Of a DNA stretch of 64,000 nt, positions 35,484 through 44,353 are shown piece after piece. The notes under the pieces were generated by a model, which was not told the origin of the DNA, did no database searches, and worked only from the letters and a program-made list of their open reading frames with translations. The first letter of the stretch is position 1. Each line of letters begins with the position of its first letter. Origin of the DNA: Pseudarthrobacter equi (GTDB lineage: Bacteria > Actinomycetota > Actinomycetes > Actinomycetales > Micrococcaceae); assembly GCF_900105535.1 (NCBI RefSeq), contig NZ_LT629779.1, forward strand, positions 1,364,001-1,428,000. Direction: 5' to 3'. The position numbers were made by a program, and so were the translations under genes.

Positions 35484-36248
35484 ATGAGTGATGCACGTGT
35501 GGGACTTGTCATCGAGGATGACCACGACATCCGGGAATTGGTTCGCACGGTGCTGACCCAAGCCGGATTTGATGTAACAGTAGCCAGCAGTGGCGCAGAA
35601 GGTGTCCTGGTGGCCAAAACCATCAGCCCCGATGTCATCACCCTGGATTTGGGCTTGCCGGACATCGACGGATTCGAGGTTTCCCGGCAGATCCGCGAAT
35701 TTTCCGATGCCTACATCGTGATGCTCACGGCCCGCACGGAAGAGCTGGACACCCTTATTGGGCTTGAGTCCGGCGCCGACGACTACCTCACCAAGCCTTT
35801 CCGGCCGCGCGAACTCCGTGCCCGGGTGGCGGCCATGATGCGGCGCCCGCGTTCCGCCTCCGAACCCGCAGACACCCCTGCCGAGATCCCGGCAGAGGCC
35901 GGCGGCCACCCGGAGCGGGGCAACTACAGCCACAACGGACTCGAGCTCAGCTACGCCTCCCGGACCGTGCTGGTGGACGGCACGGAAATGAACCTGACCC
36001 GCACGGAATTCGAACTCCTGCACGCGCTGCTGGAAGCCGGGCGGACTGTCCGGACCAAATCGGACCTGGTGCGCCGGCTGCGGGACGAAGACTACGACGT
36101 CGGGAGTTACATCAGCGAGGCGGACGAACGGTCCGTCGAGGTCCATATGGGCAACCTGCGCAAGAAGCTGGGCGACTCGCCGCAGCAGCCGCGCTGGCTG
36201 CAGACCGTCCGCGGCGTCGGTTACAGGCTGGCGCCCATCGCGCACTGA
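35484..36248 (+). CDS. OmpR-family response regulator
   Basis: A 254-aa regulator. The receiver domain has the acidic pair EDD (11-13), phosphoacceptor Asp near residue 55 in TLDLGLPD, and the conserved Lys in LTKPF. A Pro/Ala/Glu linker of about 25 residues leads to an OmpR winged helix (TRTEFELLHALLEAG, then VEVHMGNLRKKLGDSP, VRGVGYRL). A GAGGGGG site precedes the ATG. It is divergent from the kinase, and its 3' end overlaps that of the convergent HPt gene by 28 bases. Confidence 0.94.
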   Translation: MSDARVGLVIEDDHDIRELVRTVLTQAGFDVTVASSGAEGVLVAKTISPDVITLDLGLPDIDGFEVSRQIREFSDAYIVMLTARTEELDTLIGLESGADDYLTKPFRPRELRARVAAMMRRPRSASEPADTPAEIPAEAGGHPERGNYSHNGLELSYASRTVLVDGTEMNLTRTEFELLHALLEAGRTVRTKSDLVRRLRDEDYDVGSYISEADERSVEVHMGNLRKKLGDSPQQPRWLQTVRGVGYRLAPIAH

Positions 36249-36631
36249 GCCTGCAGGCGGTGTGTGGTCTGGCGGCTGCATTGGGTGATGTTCCGCAGGA
36301 AAGCGGCGGCCAGGTGGGGAAGTACGACGGCGGCGTCTGCCGCGCGTGCCCCGCTGCGGATTTCGCTTTCCAGATTCGTTGCCAGTCCCGCCAGCCGTTC
36401 CGCGCCCACCATCTGGCTGGAGGTCTTCAGGCTCAGGACAGCGTCCACGGAGCCCTCCAAGTCTCCGGTGGTCAGGGCCAACCGGAGCTTGCTGAGCCGC
36501 TGGGGCAGGCACTCGATGAAGTTCCCCACGAACACCTTGCTGTAGCCCCCGTCTTCTCCGAGTTCGTCCCGGAGACGGTCCAGCACTGACTGGTCCACCA
36601 GCGGCAGGGGGGCGTCATCCGAGGGGCTCAC
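36221..36631 (-). CDS. Degenerate HPt-domain protein
   Basis: A 136-aa helical protein with the HPt layout: a first helix pair (DQSVLDRLRDELG, YSKVFVGNFIECLPQRLSKL), then AVLSLKTSSQMVGAERLA in place of the canonical AHxLKGSSxxxGAxxLA. The phosphorylatable His is replaced by Leu 66, so it cannot act as a normal phosphotransfer protein. It may bind a receiver domain without transfer. It starts at GTG with AAAGGAA upstream, and its 3' end is interlocked with the response regulator gene. Confidence 0.82.
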   Translation of the reverse strand: MSPSDDAPLPLVDQSVLDRLRDELGEDGGYSKVFVGNFIECLPQRLSKLRLALTTGDLEGSVDAVLSLKTSSQMVGAERLAGLATNLESEIRSGARAADAAVVLPHLAAAFLRNITQCSRQTTHRLQAQCAMGASL

Positions 36632-36850
36632 GGGGTTCCTTTCAGCTGACGTTTTTCAGTCCGGCAGCGAATCATCGGAGTGGGGCGGGCGTGCAGTTTC
36701 AGGTTAGGACCGGCGCCCGGGGGCGGCACCGTTTCGGGGAAGAATTGTGGGTTTCTTGATGACACTGCGGCTTCCGCACCCAATACTTGAGCCAGTGCTT
36801 TCCGCACTGAAACCTTGCGGCCGTGGCCGCCCGTCAGCTGGGGATGGGTT

Positions 36851-38080
36851 GTGTTGGCAAAATCGTTAAAGAGGTTAGTCATTGCTGCGTTCGTGGGAGC
36901 CGGCCTGGTTCTTGCGGCTGTTCAACCGGCCGCGGCAGCCGCCGCTCCGGCAGCACAAATTGCGTTGAGTCCGGCGTCCGGGCCGGCGGGGTCCGCCGTG
37001 ACTGTGGCCGGGACCGGGTTCAAAGCCGCCACCACCGGAACGGTGATCATCGGGTCGGCCACGTTCGCTTTCAAGACCAGTTCCACGGGTGCCTTCAGCG
37101 CGGGGGTGAGCATTCCGTCCGGGTCCACCGGCAACGTCACCGTGACTGCCAAAACCTCGTCCGTGAAGGCGTCCGCCCTCTTCGCCGTTCAGGCAGCCGC
37201 CACTCCGCCACCACCGGCCAGCAACGCACTCCTCCGGTTCGGCGCTGCGACAGCCGGGGGACCGCTCGCATCGGCGGAACTCGATGAAGTGGCAACCCTC
37301 GCGGGGGAGAACCCCACCATGGTGCTTTCCTACAAGGACTTCCTCCAGGCGCCGCCGCTGGCCGAGCTGGACGCCGTCCAGGCACGGGGTGCCACGCCAT
37401 TGGTCACGTGGGAGCCGTGGGCTTGGGGCGGCGGAGTGGATCAGCCCGCCTATGCCCTGGACCGGATCGCTGCCGGCGACTTCGACGCCAGGATCCTCCA
37501 GTGGGGCCAGGCGCTCACGTCCTGGGGCAAACCCGTGATGCTGCGCTTCGCCCATGAAATGAACGGCAACTGGTACCCCTGGGCGGAGGGCGTGAACGGG
37601 AACCAGGCAGGCGACTATGTTGCGGCCTGGCGCCACGTCCACGACGTCATGGCGTCCACCGGTGCAGGCAACGTCCAGTGGGTGTGGTCCCCGAACGTTC
37701 CCTACTGGGGTTCCACTGACCTTGCCGGGCTCTATCCGGGTGCGGGCTACGTGGACATTGTTGCCCTGGACGGCTACAACTGGGGCACCTCCCAGTCGTG
37801 GAGCAGCTGGGTGGCGCCGCAGGACCTGTTTGGCCCCGGCATTTCCCAGTTGCGCGGACTCGCGGCGGGCAAACCCATCCTGATTGCCGAGGTGGCGTCC
37901 AGCGAGCTGGGCGGTTCCAAGGCTTCCTGGAATACTGCGCTGGTGTCCTACCTTTCCGCGCAGCCGGACGTGATGGGCTTCGTCTGGTTCCACCTCCAGA
38001 AGGAAACCGACTGGCGCATCAACAGCAGTGATGCCTCTGCAGCCGCTTTCAAATCCGCCTTGGCGGCCCGGAGGACTTAG
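36851..38080 (+). CDS. Secreted GH26-type glycoside hydrolase
   Basis: About 409 aa. A signal peptide (about 1-32, ending AVQPAAAAA) is followed by an IPT/TIG-like beta domain (about 35-120: LSPASGPAGSAVTVAGTGF) and a catalytic TIM barrel of the GH26 type. The acid/base Glu is in LRFAHEMNGNWYPW and the nucleophile Glu in PILIAEVASSE. GH26 enzymes cut beta-mannan or related beta-glycans outside the cell. The GTG at 36851 places the basic start directly before the signal helix; the neighbouring TTG is an alternative. An upstream ATG would add 12 residues. Confidence 0.85.
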   Translation: MLAKSLKRLVIAAFVGAGLVLAAVQPAAAAAAPAAQIALSPASGPAGSAVTVAGTGFKAATTGTVIIGSATFAFKTSSTGAFSAGVSIPSGSTGNVTVTAKTSSVKASALFAVQAAATPPPPASNALLRFGAATAGGPLASAELDEVATLAGENPTMVLSYKDFLQAPPLAELDAVQARGATPLVTWEPWAWGGGVDQPAYALDRIAAGDFDARILQWGQALTSWGKPVMLRFAHEMNGNWYPWAEGVNGNQAGDYVAAWRHVHDVMASTGAGNVQWVWSPNVPYWGSTDLAGLYPGAGYVDIVALDGYNWGTSQSWSSWVAPQDLFGPGISQLRGLAAGKPILIAEVASSELGGSKASWNTALVSYLSAQPDVMGFVWFHLQKETDWRINSSDASAAAFKSALAARRT

Positions 38081-38198
38081 CGGCAAAGAGGGGATGTGGC
38101 AGCTCCGGCATGTGGCGGGGATGTGCTCCCGGCCGGGGCACTTCCCCATCCTCCCGGGCAGGTCTCAAGAAGGCCGTGCCCAAAGCATTAAGATTCAC

Positions 38199-38633
38199 TC
38201 AAGTCCGCTGCCGGGTTTCAAGGAACCGCACCAGCTGTGACTCGAGCGCGGCGCCGTCTTTGAGTTCGCACTCCCAGAGGGTGAGGACCTCCCAGCCGGC
38301 GTCCTCCAGCTTGCGGCGCTGCGTGGCGTCGCGTTCCCTGGTGCGGGTGCGCTTATCGGCCCAGAAGCCCGCATTGGCTTTGGGTGCGTGCTGGCCGACG
38401 CGGCAGTCGTGGAAGTGCCAGAAGCAGCCGTTGACGAAGATGACTTTGTGGCGGCCGGCGAACACGAGGTCCGGGTTGCCTGGCAGCTTTCCCCCGCCTG
38501 CGGCGCCATGGAGCCGGTAACGGTAGCCCTTGGCGTGCAGGAGCCGGCGCACCAAGAGCTCGGGCTTGGTGTTCTTGCCCCGGATGCGGGACATGTTCCA
38601 GCTGCGTTGCTCGGGAGTGAGCCTGTCCGCCAT
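38199..38633 (-). CDS. vsr: Very short patch repair endonuclease
   Basis: A 144-aa Vsr nuclease that nicks at T:G mismatches formed by deamination of 5-methylcytosine. The family start RSWNMSRIRGKNTKPE, the core GNPDLVFAGRHKVIFVNGCFWH with catalytic Asp, and the Zn-type Cys/His residues (GCFWHFHDC) are present. Such genes normally sit beside a cytosine methyltransferase, but none is in this window. It lies 19 bases after a PNPOx-fold gene on the same strand. Confidence 0.93.
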   Translation of the reverse strand: MADRLTPEQRSWNMSRIRGKNTKPELLVRRLLHAKGYRYRLHGAAGGGKLPGNPDLVFAGRHKVIFVNGCFWHFHDCRVGQHAPKANAGFWADKRTRTRERDATQRRKLEDAGWEVLTLWECELKDGAALESQLVRFLETRQRT

Positions 38634-38652
38634 GCTTCCAGTCTAGGAGCGC

Positions 38653-39087
38653 CTAGATTTCCCGCTCCGGCTGCTCTCCGAAGTTGAAGTGCCGCCCGCT
38701 GACGGAGCTGGGCTCGATTTCCACGTAGAAGTCCTTGAGCGTGGGAACCCAGGTCTTCAGGCCCAGTGCCTCCACCGTTTCCAGCTCCGCCGAGTTGCTC
38801 AGCACGCGTGCACTGCCGCGGAGGACCACGGACCACGCCTGGTCCGAGAGGATGCCGTCCGTTTCGAAGAGCACCTTGGAGTTGATGGTCAGCTGTGCCA
38901 GCTTGTTGCCCGGGGCGGTCCTCAGGTAGACCTTCCGGTCCGCCGTGACGTAGTTGACCGGGAAAATGTCCGGTTCGCCCGCAACGGAAACCACCAGCCT
39001 CCCGTGCTTGGTTCCCTCCAGGAGTTCCCAGGACTGCTCGTCGGTGAGTTCGAGAATGGGTTGCCCATCTGCGTGTTCAAACATCAT
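38653..39087 (-). CDS. PNPOx-fold flavin-binding protein
   Basis: A 144-aa split-barrel protein of the pyridoxamine 5'-phosphate oxidase-like group. Typical pieces are GRLVVSVAGEPDIFPVNYV, VYLRTAPGNKLAQLTINSKVLFE and WSVVLRGSARVLS. Relatives bind FMN or F420 and reduce small molecules, or act as haem-binding or stress proteins. The exact substrate is unknown. It lies between bsaP and vsr on the same strand. Confidence 0.85.
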   Translation of the reverse strand: MMFEHADGQPILELTDEQSWELLEGTKHGRLVVSVAGEPDIFPVNYVTADRKVYLRTAPGNKLAQLTINSKVLFETDGILSDQAWSVVLRGSARVLSNSAELETVEALGLKTWVPTLKDFYVEIEPSSVSGRHFNFGEQPEREI

Positions 39088-39141
39088 GCAGCCATTCTTC
39101 TACTGCTTGTAGAAAAGCGCTAGGGGGTGGTGGCCGTTTTT

Positions 39142-39453
39142 TCACGGTGTGGTGTCAGGACAGGTAATGACGCCATGCCGTGAGCAGGCAGCCCACCAGC
39201 CCAGCGGTGTGACCTGCACCTTCAGGCGGCGCGCACACTGGCCGCAGAACCGCGGCGGTTCCAGGTGCAGCCGTGACGCGCATCGCAGGTGGGCGGACGA
39301 CGGCGGCGTGGTCCCGCCGTCGTCCGTGCCCTTTCTGCGGTGGTCATCGGCGCCGCGGCCACCCTCGCGAGCGTTCTCTTCGCGGGGCTCACCGCAGTGA
39401 CCGCAGTACAGGGCCGCAGGATCCGGGGAGGCTCCGGCCGGGAGCGGGCTCAC
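39142..39453 (-). CDS. bsaP: Biotin synthase auxiliary protein
   Basis: A 103-aa Cys-rich protein read from a GTG that overlaps the bioB stop (GTGA, 39450-39453). It has CGHC at 17-20, Cys 58, and CGQC at 70-73 in [20 protein letters not shown], followed by [10 protein letters not shown]. This matches the actinobacterial BsaP pattern encoded after bioB, proposed to help biotin synthase through an Fe-S centre. A low-complexity insert (about 26-50) is unusual. Confidence 0.85.
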   Translation of the reverse strand: MSPLPAGASPDPAALYCGHCGEPREENAREGGRGADDHRRKGTDDGGTTPPSSAHLRCASRLHLEPPRFCGQCARRLKVQVTPLGWWAACSRHGVITCPDTTP

Positions 39454-40463
39454 AGGGTCTTCTGCAGTTCCCTGATGGGCATGTTGAGGTCCACCAGGAG
39501 GTTGAGGTCGGCGGTGGCGGGGCGTCCCAGGGTGGTGAGGTAGTTGCCCACGATGACGGCGTTGATACCGCCCAGGAACCCTTCGCGGGTGCCCAGATCG
39601 CCAAGCGTAAGCTCGCGTCCGCCGGCGTAGCGCAGGACCGTTCGGGGCATGGCGAGGCGGAAGGCAGCGATGGCCCGGAGGGCGTCCTTGCCGTCCATGA
39701 CGCCTTGGTTTTCCAGGGGAGTTCCCGGCCGGGGGTTGAGGAAGTTCAGCGGCACTTCGTGCGGGTCCAGTGCAGCAAGCTGGGCGGCGAGTTCTGCCCG
39801 CTGGTGGACTGACTCGCCCATTCCCAGGAGCGCGCCGCAGCACAGTTCCATGCCGGCAGCCTTCACCATGGCGCAGGTCTCGAGGCGTTCCTCATACGTG
39901 TGCGTGGTGACCACCTGCGGGAAGAAGCTGCGGGCGGTTTCGAGGTTGTGGTTGTAGCGGTGGACGCCCCAGCCGGCGAGCTGGTCCACCTGCCGTTGGG
40001 TGAGCATGCCCAGGGAACACGCGATGTTGATGTCCACTTCCTCGTTGATCCGGTCGATGGCGAACTTGACCTGGTTCATGAGTTTGATGTCCGGGCCGCG
40101 CACGGCGGCCACAATGCAAAACTCCGTGGCACCGGTGGCAGCAGTTTCCTTGGCGGCTTTGACCAGCTCCAGGATGTCCAGCCAGACGCCGCGGACGGGG
40201 CTGTCGAAGAGCCCGGATTGGCTGCAGAAGTGGCAGTCTTCCGGGCAGCCGCCGGTCTTGATGGAGACGATGCCTTCAACCTCCACGTCCTCGCCGCAAT
40301 GCCGAAGCCGGACCTGGTGCGCCAGCTCCAAAGCCCGGGGGAGTGCTTCGTCCGGGAGGGTGAGGACCTCCACCAGCTGCTCTTCGGTGAGCCCGGTACC
40401 CCGCTCCAGGACCTGGGCGCGGGCTGTCTCGAGGATGGGCCAGTTGTGGACGGTGGCAGTCAT
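39450..40463 (-). CDS. bioB: Biotin synthase
   Basis: A 337-aa radical SAM enzyme that inserts sulfur into dethiobiotin to make biotin. The radical SAM cluster site is CPEDCHFC (Cys 73, 77, 80), preceded by [10 protein letters not shown], and the family stretch [12 protein letters not shown] is present. Length is normal. The ATG at 40463 follows an AAAGGA site; an upstream ATG at 40559 would add 32 residues. No bioA, bioD or bioF is in the window. Cotranscribed with bsaP. Confidence 0.95.
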   Translation of the reverse strand: MTATVHNWPILETARAQVLERGTGLTEEQLVEVLTLPDEALPRALELAHQVRLRHCGEDVEVEGIVSIKTGGCPEDCHFCSQSGLFDSPVRGVWLDILELVKAAKETAATGATEFCIVAAVRGPDIKLMNQVKFAIDRINEEVDINIACSLGMLTQRQVDQLAGWGVHRYNHNLETARSFFPQVVTTHTYEERLETCAMVKAAGMELCCGALLGMGESVHQRAELAAQLAALDPHEVPLNFLNPRPGTPLENQGVMDGKDALRAIAAFRLAMPRTVLRYAGGRELTLGDLGTREGFLGGINAVIVGNYLTTLGRPATADLNLLVDLNMPIRELQKTL

Positions 40464-40678
40464 GGGTGGTCCTTTATCTCGCGGAACGTACCGTTCCGAC
40501 GCTAGTTCCAGGGGTGCCGGCCGTTTTTGTGGGGTGGCAACAAGTAGCCCGCCCATCAATTGTTGACTGGAGCAGTCAAGGCTTTACACCGCGGAAACAG
40601 GAACGTGATGGGACTGTCTTTTCGGCTGGATAGCGTCTCTCGCAGACCTCGAACCCCGAACGAAAGCGACGCACGCCC

Positions 40679-42406
40679 ATGAGCCACGACTCAGAATCCA
40701 CGCAACTGCTGGAGCCTGCTGCACCACCCGGCGCCGGCGTCGTCGGCGGATCCCCGGCGACTCCGGCCGCCGGAAACGCTGCAGCGCTGAACGCCACCAA
40801 GGAGAGCCTGGAGGACTATACGCTGCGGTTCGCCCCGCGCTCGTACCGCAAATGGAGCGCAGGCGTGGTGGCCACCAGCGCGTTGGGCGGCATCGCCTAC
40901 CTGGCGGACTTCTCGATTGGCGCGAACATAGGGATTTCCTATGGCACGGTAAACGCGATCTTCGGCATCCTGGTGGCCGCGGTGATCATCTTCGCCACCG
41001 GCTTCCCGCTGGCCTACTACGCGGCACGCTACAACATCGACCTGGACCTGATCACCCGCGGCTCCGGCTTCGGCTACTACGGATCCGTGGTCACCAACGT
41101 CATCTTTGCCACGTTCACGTTCATCTTCTTCGCACTGGAGGGCTCCATCATGGCCCAGGGGCTGGAGCTGGGCCTGGGGATTCCGCAGTGGCTGGGGTAC
41201 GCGGCGTCCACAGTCATCATCATCCCGCTGGTCATTTACGGGATGAACACCCTGGCCAAGCTACAGGTGTGGACCACTCCGCTGTGGCTGCTCCTGATGG
41301 TTGTTCCCGTGGGGTACCTGCTGGTTTCGCACCCGGAGAGCATCGACAGCTTCTTTGCGTACACCGGTGAGTCCGGCGACGGCGGCCCGAACCTGGCCTC
41401 CGTGATGCTGGCGGCCGGCGTATGCCTGTCCCTCATGGCGCAGATCGCCGAGCAGATCGACTACCTCCGGTTCATGCCGCCGCGTACCGACGCCAACCGC
41501 GCGGCCTGGTGGCGGGCCGTCATTCTGGCTGGGCCGGGCTGGGTGATCTTCGGTGCCATTAAGCAGATCGTGGGCCTCTTCATCGCCATCTACCTCATCG
41601 CCACCCTGGACCCCGCCGCCTCGGCCACCGCCAACGAGCCCGTGCACCAGTTCCTGGGCGTGTACCAGGAGATGATGCCGGCATGGCTGGCGATGACCCT
41701 GGCCGTGGTGCTGGTGGTCATTTCGCAGATCAAAATCAACGTCACCAACGCGTACTCCGGATCGCTGGCGTGGACCAACAGCTTTACCCGAATCACCAAG
41801 ACCTACCCGGGCCGGATGGTGTTCGTGGTGGTCAACCTGCTGATCGCCCTGGTCCTGATGGAAGCCAACATGTTCGACTTCCTCAACACCATCCTCGGCT
41901 TCTACGCCAACTGCGCCATGGCCTGGGTGGTTACGGTTGCCTCCGATATCGCCATCAACAAGTACCTGCTCAAGATCTCCCCGAAAGTGCCAGAGTTCCG
42001 CCGTGGCATGCTCTACGCCGTGAACCCGGTGGGGTTCGTGGCGATGCTGGTGTCAGCGGGCGTCTCCATCGCTGTCTTCTTCGGTGCTTTTGGGTCCGGC
42101 ATCCAGCCGTATTCGCCCATCTTCGCTGTTGGCCTGGCACTGGTGCTTCCGCCGGCGCTCGCGGTCCTGACCCGCGGCCGGTACTACCTCCGCCGGACCG
42201 ACGACGGCATTGACCTGCCCATGTTCGACGCCGACGGCAACCCCAGCGACGCGAAACTCACCTGCCACGTGACGGGGCTGGAGTTCGAACGTCCGGACAT
42301 GGTGCGCTCGGCACAGGACGCGCCCGACGGCGGCCCGCAGTATGTTTCCTCGCTCGCCTTGTCCACGGACAAGACAGGGGAGTTGGTGCTTCCGGCACAG
42401 AAGTAG
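40679..42406 (+). CDS. NCS1-family nucleobase permease
   Basis: A 575-aa protein with a hydrophilic N-terminus of about 55 residues and 12 membrane helices. It resembles purine-cytosine permeases of the NCS1 family: VVATSALGGIAYLADFSIGANIGISYGT, LITRGSGFGYYGS, and SEQIDYLRFMPP-like AEQIDYLRF. The long C-terminal tail (about 500-575) is cytoplasmic. Substrates of the family include cytosine, purines, allantoin and thiamine; biotin precursor uptake is not supported. A strong terminator follows at 42451. Confidence 0.87.
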   Translation: MSHDSESTQLLEPAAPPGAGVVGGSPATPAAGNAAALNATKESLEDYTLRFAPRSYRKWSAGVVATSALGGIAYLADFSIGANIGISYGTVNAIFGILVAAVIIFATGFPLAYYAARYNIDLDLITRGSGFGYYGSVVTNVIFATFTFIFFALEGSIMAQGLELGLGIPQWLGYAASTVIIIPLVIYGMNTLAKLQVWTTPLWLLLMVVPVGYLLVSHPESIDSFFAYTGESGDGGPNLASVMLAAGVCLSLMAQIAEQIDYLRFMPPRTDANRAAWWRAVILAGPGWVIFGAIKQIVGLFIAIYLIATLDPAASATANEPVHQFLGVYQEMMPAWLAMTLAVVLVVISQIKINVTNAYSGSLAWTNSFTRITKTYPGRMVFVVVNLLIALVLMEANMFDFLNTILGFYANCAMAWVVTVASDIAINKYLLKISPKVPEFRRGMLYAVNPVGFVAMLVSAGVSIAVFFGAFGSGIQPYSPIFAVGLALVLPPALAVLTRGRYYLRRTDDGIDLPMFDADGNPSDAKLTCHVTGLEFERPDMVRSAQDAPDGGPQYVSSLALSTDKTGELVLPAQK

Positions 42407-42450
42407 CCGTCCCATAGCTCTGTGGTTGGAGCTGTCAGCAGTTGGGGGGG

Positions 42451-42479
42451 AAGCCGGTGCCTGGGGGCACCGGCTTTTT
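42451..42479 (+). terminator. Rho-independent terminator
   Basis: An 11-bp stem (42451-42461 with 42466-42476) with tetraloop tggg is followed by a T-run. It ends the permease gene. Confidence 0.9.
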
Positions 42480-42626
42480 CCATGTGACTTCCGCGCGGCC
42501 TGGCGGGGTGGTAGAACCGGAGTCGGATGCCTGTGGATAACTCTTATCGCCGAGATGTGACCTGGGCTACCCTTGAATCACTGTCCGGAACAAGCCGTCT
42601 TGAAACTACTGGGGGAATAGCGGCCC

Positions 42627-43286
42627 ATGACCTCGCGCAACGTTCGTACGTCCTTTTGCCCTCGATCCGGTGCGGCTGTTCTTGTGGTTGCCGGAGCGCT
42701 TCTGATGGCTGGCTGCTCCGGGGGAGCGCCTGCGGATCCGGGCACTGGATCGGCAACGCCTTCCCAGTCAGCGTCTCCCAGCGTTTCGCCCACGCCTACC
42801 CCTACTCCCAGTGCCGTCTACAAGCCCGCCGACGCATCCGGGCCAGCCCAAAACGTCCCCGTCCCAGTGTTGCCGGAAGTGGCGAAGACGGAGACGAAGG
42901 AGGGCGCAGAGGCTTTCACTAAGTACTGGTTCGAGCATCTCAATTACGCGTATCAAACCGGGAACGTGTCCACCGTGCAAGCGATGACATCGCCTGATTG
43001 CGAATACTGCAACAACATCATCAACTCTCTGACGACCAACTATCAGGACGGCCGCTGGTTGGCAGGGGGAAGACTTACGGTGCCAGCCGCAACGACAACT
43101 TTCGAGAAGTCGTCAGATGGAAACTATCAAGTAGTCATCCAAGTCTTGCAGGACACCCTGACTTACTATCAGCCTGGGGGTGGTGAGTTTCGCCAGGCCA
43201 CCAAGCCTTCCAACACTGGGAATGTGCTCCTAGTTGATTTTGCCGAATCAAACTGGCGCGTCAACGGCCTGCACCCGCTTCGGTGA
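42627..43286 (+). CDS. Lipoprotein, DUF6318-like
   Basis: A 219-aa exported lipoprotein with a lipobox LLMAGC (Cys near residue 30), a Ser/Pro/Thr-rich linker and a globular domain of about 140 residues (AFTKYWFEHLNYAYQTGN..., CEYCNNI). It resembles the actinobacterial DUF6318 lipoproteins, of unknown function, whose fold is NTF2-like in appearance. Its stop overlaps the start of the next secreted protein (TGATG), so the pair is an operon. Confidence 0.82.
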   Translation: MTSRNVRTSFCPRSGAAVLVVAGALLMAGCSGGAPADPGTGSATPSQSASPSVSPTPTPTPSAVYKPADASGPAQNVPVPVLPEVAKTETKEGAEAFTKYWFEHLNYAYQTGNVSTVQAMTSPDCEYCNNIINSLTTNYQDGRWLAGGRLTVPAATTTFEKSSDGNYQVVIQVLQDTLTYYQPGGGEFRQATKPSNTGNVLLVDFAESNWRVNGLHPLR

Positions 43287-44209
43287 TGCCCACCAAACTA
43301 TGCGTGAGAGCAACGGTAGCCACGCTTCTGGTTGTTGCTCTCACGTTATTTAGCCATCCCCCTGCCTTTGCTGAAGGCGGAGTTGACTCGGGCTTCGGGA
43401 ATGCTGGAGTCGATGTCGGTGCATGGGAGAAAGACCCAGTGTCGGGTGAAATAAGTGCTACAACCCCAGGGGGCGTCAGCTCTGATCCCAACGAGTACAA
43501 ATACGAGCTCCAGTGCCACCTCGGCGGGGGAGACTTCGACACCCCATGCCTGGCCCGCCAGCTGGAATGCAAGAACGGCCCTGACGGTGAAGAAGGCATC
43601 CCTGTCATGTGGCTCTCCCGTCCCCGGGGCGTTCCCGGTGCTGTGTGGGCACCACACTCCGGCCCGACCTGCCTTTACGACGCCAGGCCTGAGGACCTGC
43701 TGCCCCGCATCGCGGCGGACATCCAGCGGGAGTTCCAAAACCTGCCAGTAGGCGCTGGCTCTGTCACAGCCCAGCCGAGTCCCCACACGCTCCGCGGGGC
43801 TGAAACCAACTTCTACGCGGAGTCCGTGGAGCAGCAGTTCGACATAACGATGTTCGGCCAGCAAGTCCACGTGGTCGCCACCCCGGTGCAATACACGTGG
43901 AACTACGGCGACGGCACTGTTTTCGGCCCGCAACCCTCGATGGGTGGCCCGCTGCCGCAGGACCGGTGGGGTGAGAAGACCCGGACCAGCCACGCGTACG
44001 GCGCTACCGGTGATTTCCAGGTAGTGCTGACCACGTCTTTCCAGGGAACATACTCCGTCAATAACGGCCCGGCCCTGCCGATTCCCGGCCAAGGGCAGTT
44101 CAGCGCCCCGCCGCAGACCATCAGCGTCTGGCGGTCCCTCACCCGGAACTACGCAGACGACTGCAACACCAATGCACAAGGCCAAGGCTGTCCCGGCACC
44201 GCCCGCTGA
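43286..44209 (+). CDS. Secreted PKD-like protein, 307 aa
   Basis: A signal peptide (about residues 1-29, ending SHPPAFA) leads to a Cys-containing mature region. The C-terminal half holds QYTWNYGDGTVFG and SHAYGATGDFQVVLTTSFQG, a PKD-like beta-sandwich pattern. No catalytic motif is seen; a cell-surface or adhesion role is possible. The GTG one codon earlier is an alternative start. Translationally coupled to the lipoprotein, so they may form a surface complex. Confidence 0.78.
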   Translation: MPTKLCVRATVATLLVVALTLFSHPPAFAEGGVDSGFGNAGVDVGAWEKDPVSGEISATTPGGVSSDPNEYKYELQCHLGGGDFDTPCLARQLECKNGPDGEEGIPVMWLSRPRGVPGAVWAPHSGPTCLYDARPEDLLPRIAADIQREFQNLPVGAGSVTAQPSPHTLRGAETNFYAESVEQQFDITMFGQQVHVVATPVQYTWNYGDGTVFGPQPSMGGPLPQDRWGEKTRTSHAYGATGDFQVVLTTSFQGTYSVNNGPALPIPGQGQFSAPPQTISVWRSLTRNYADDCNTNAQGQGCPGTAR

Positions 44210-44353
44210 CAGCAATGTCCAAGCACTACCGAATTCGTCCCATTCCGCAGCGGCAGGGGCAGCTGTCCTGTGATTCGCCTCGCATCCGGAATAGTTGCAT
44301 GCGCTTCTTAGTTGGCAGAAAGAGTAAGCCTTCAGCCCCCGAAAGGAACGCGC

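Noticed and set aside
36628..36882. 84-codon minus-strand frame upstream of the GH26 gene
   Set aside because: It covers the divergent/signal-peptide region of the secreted enzyme, shows no domain and lacks a ribosome site.
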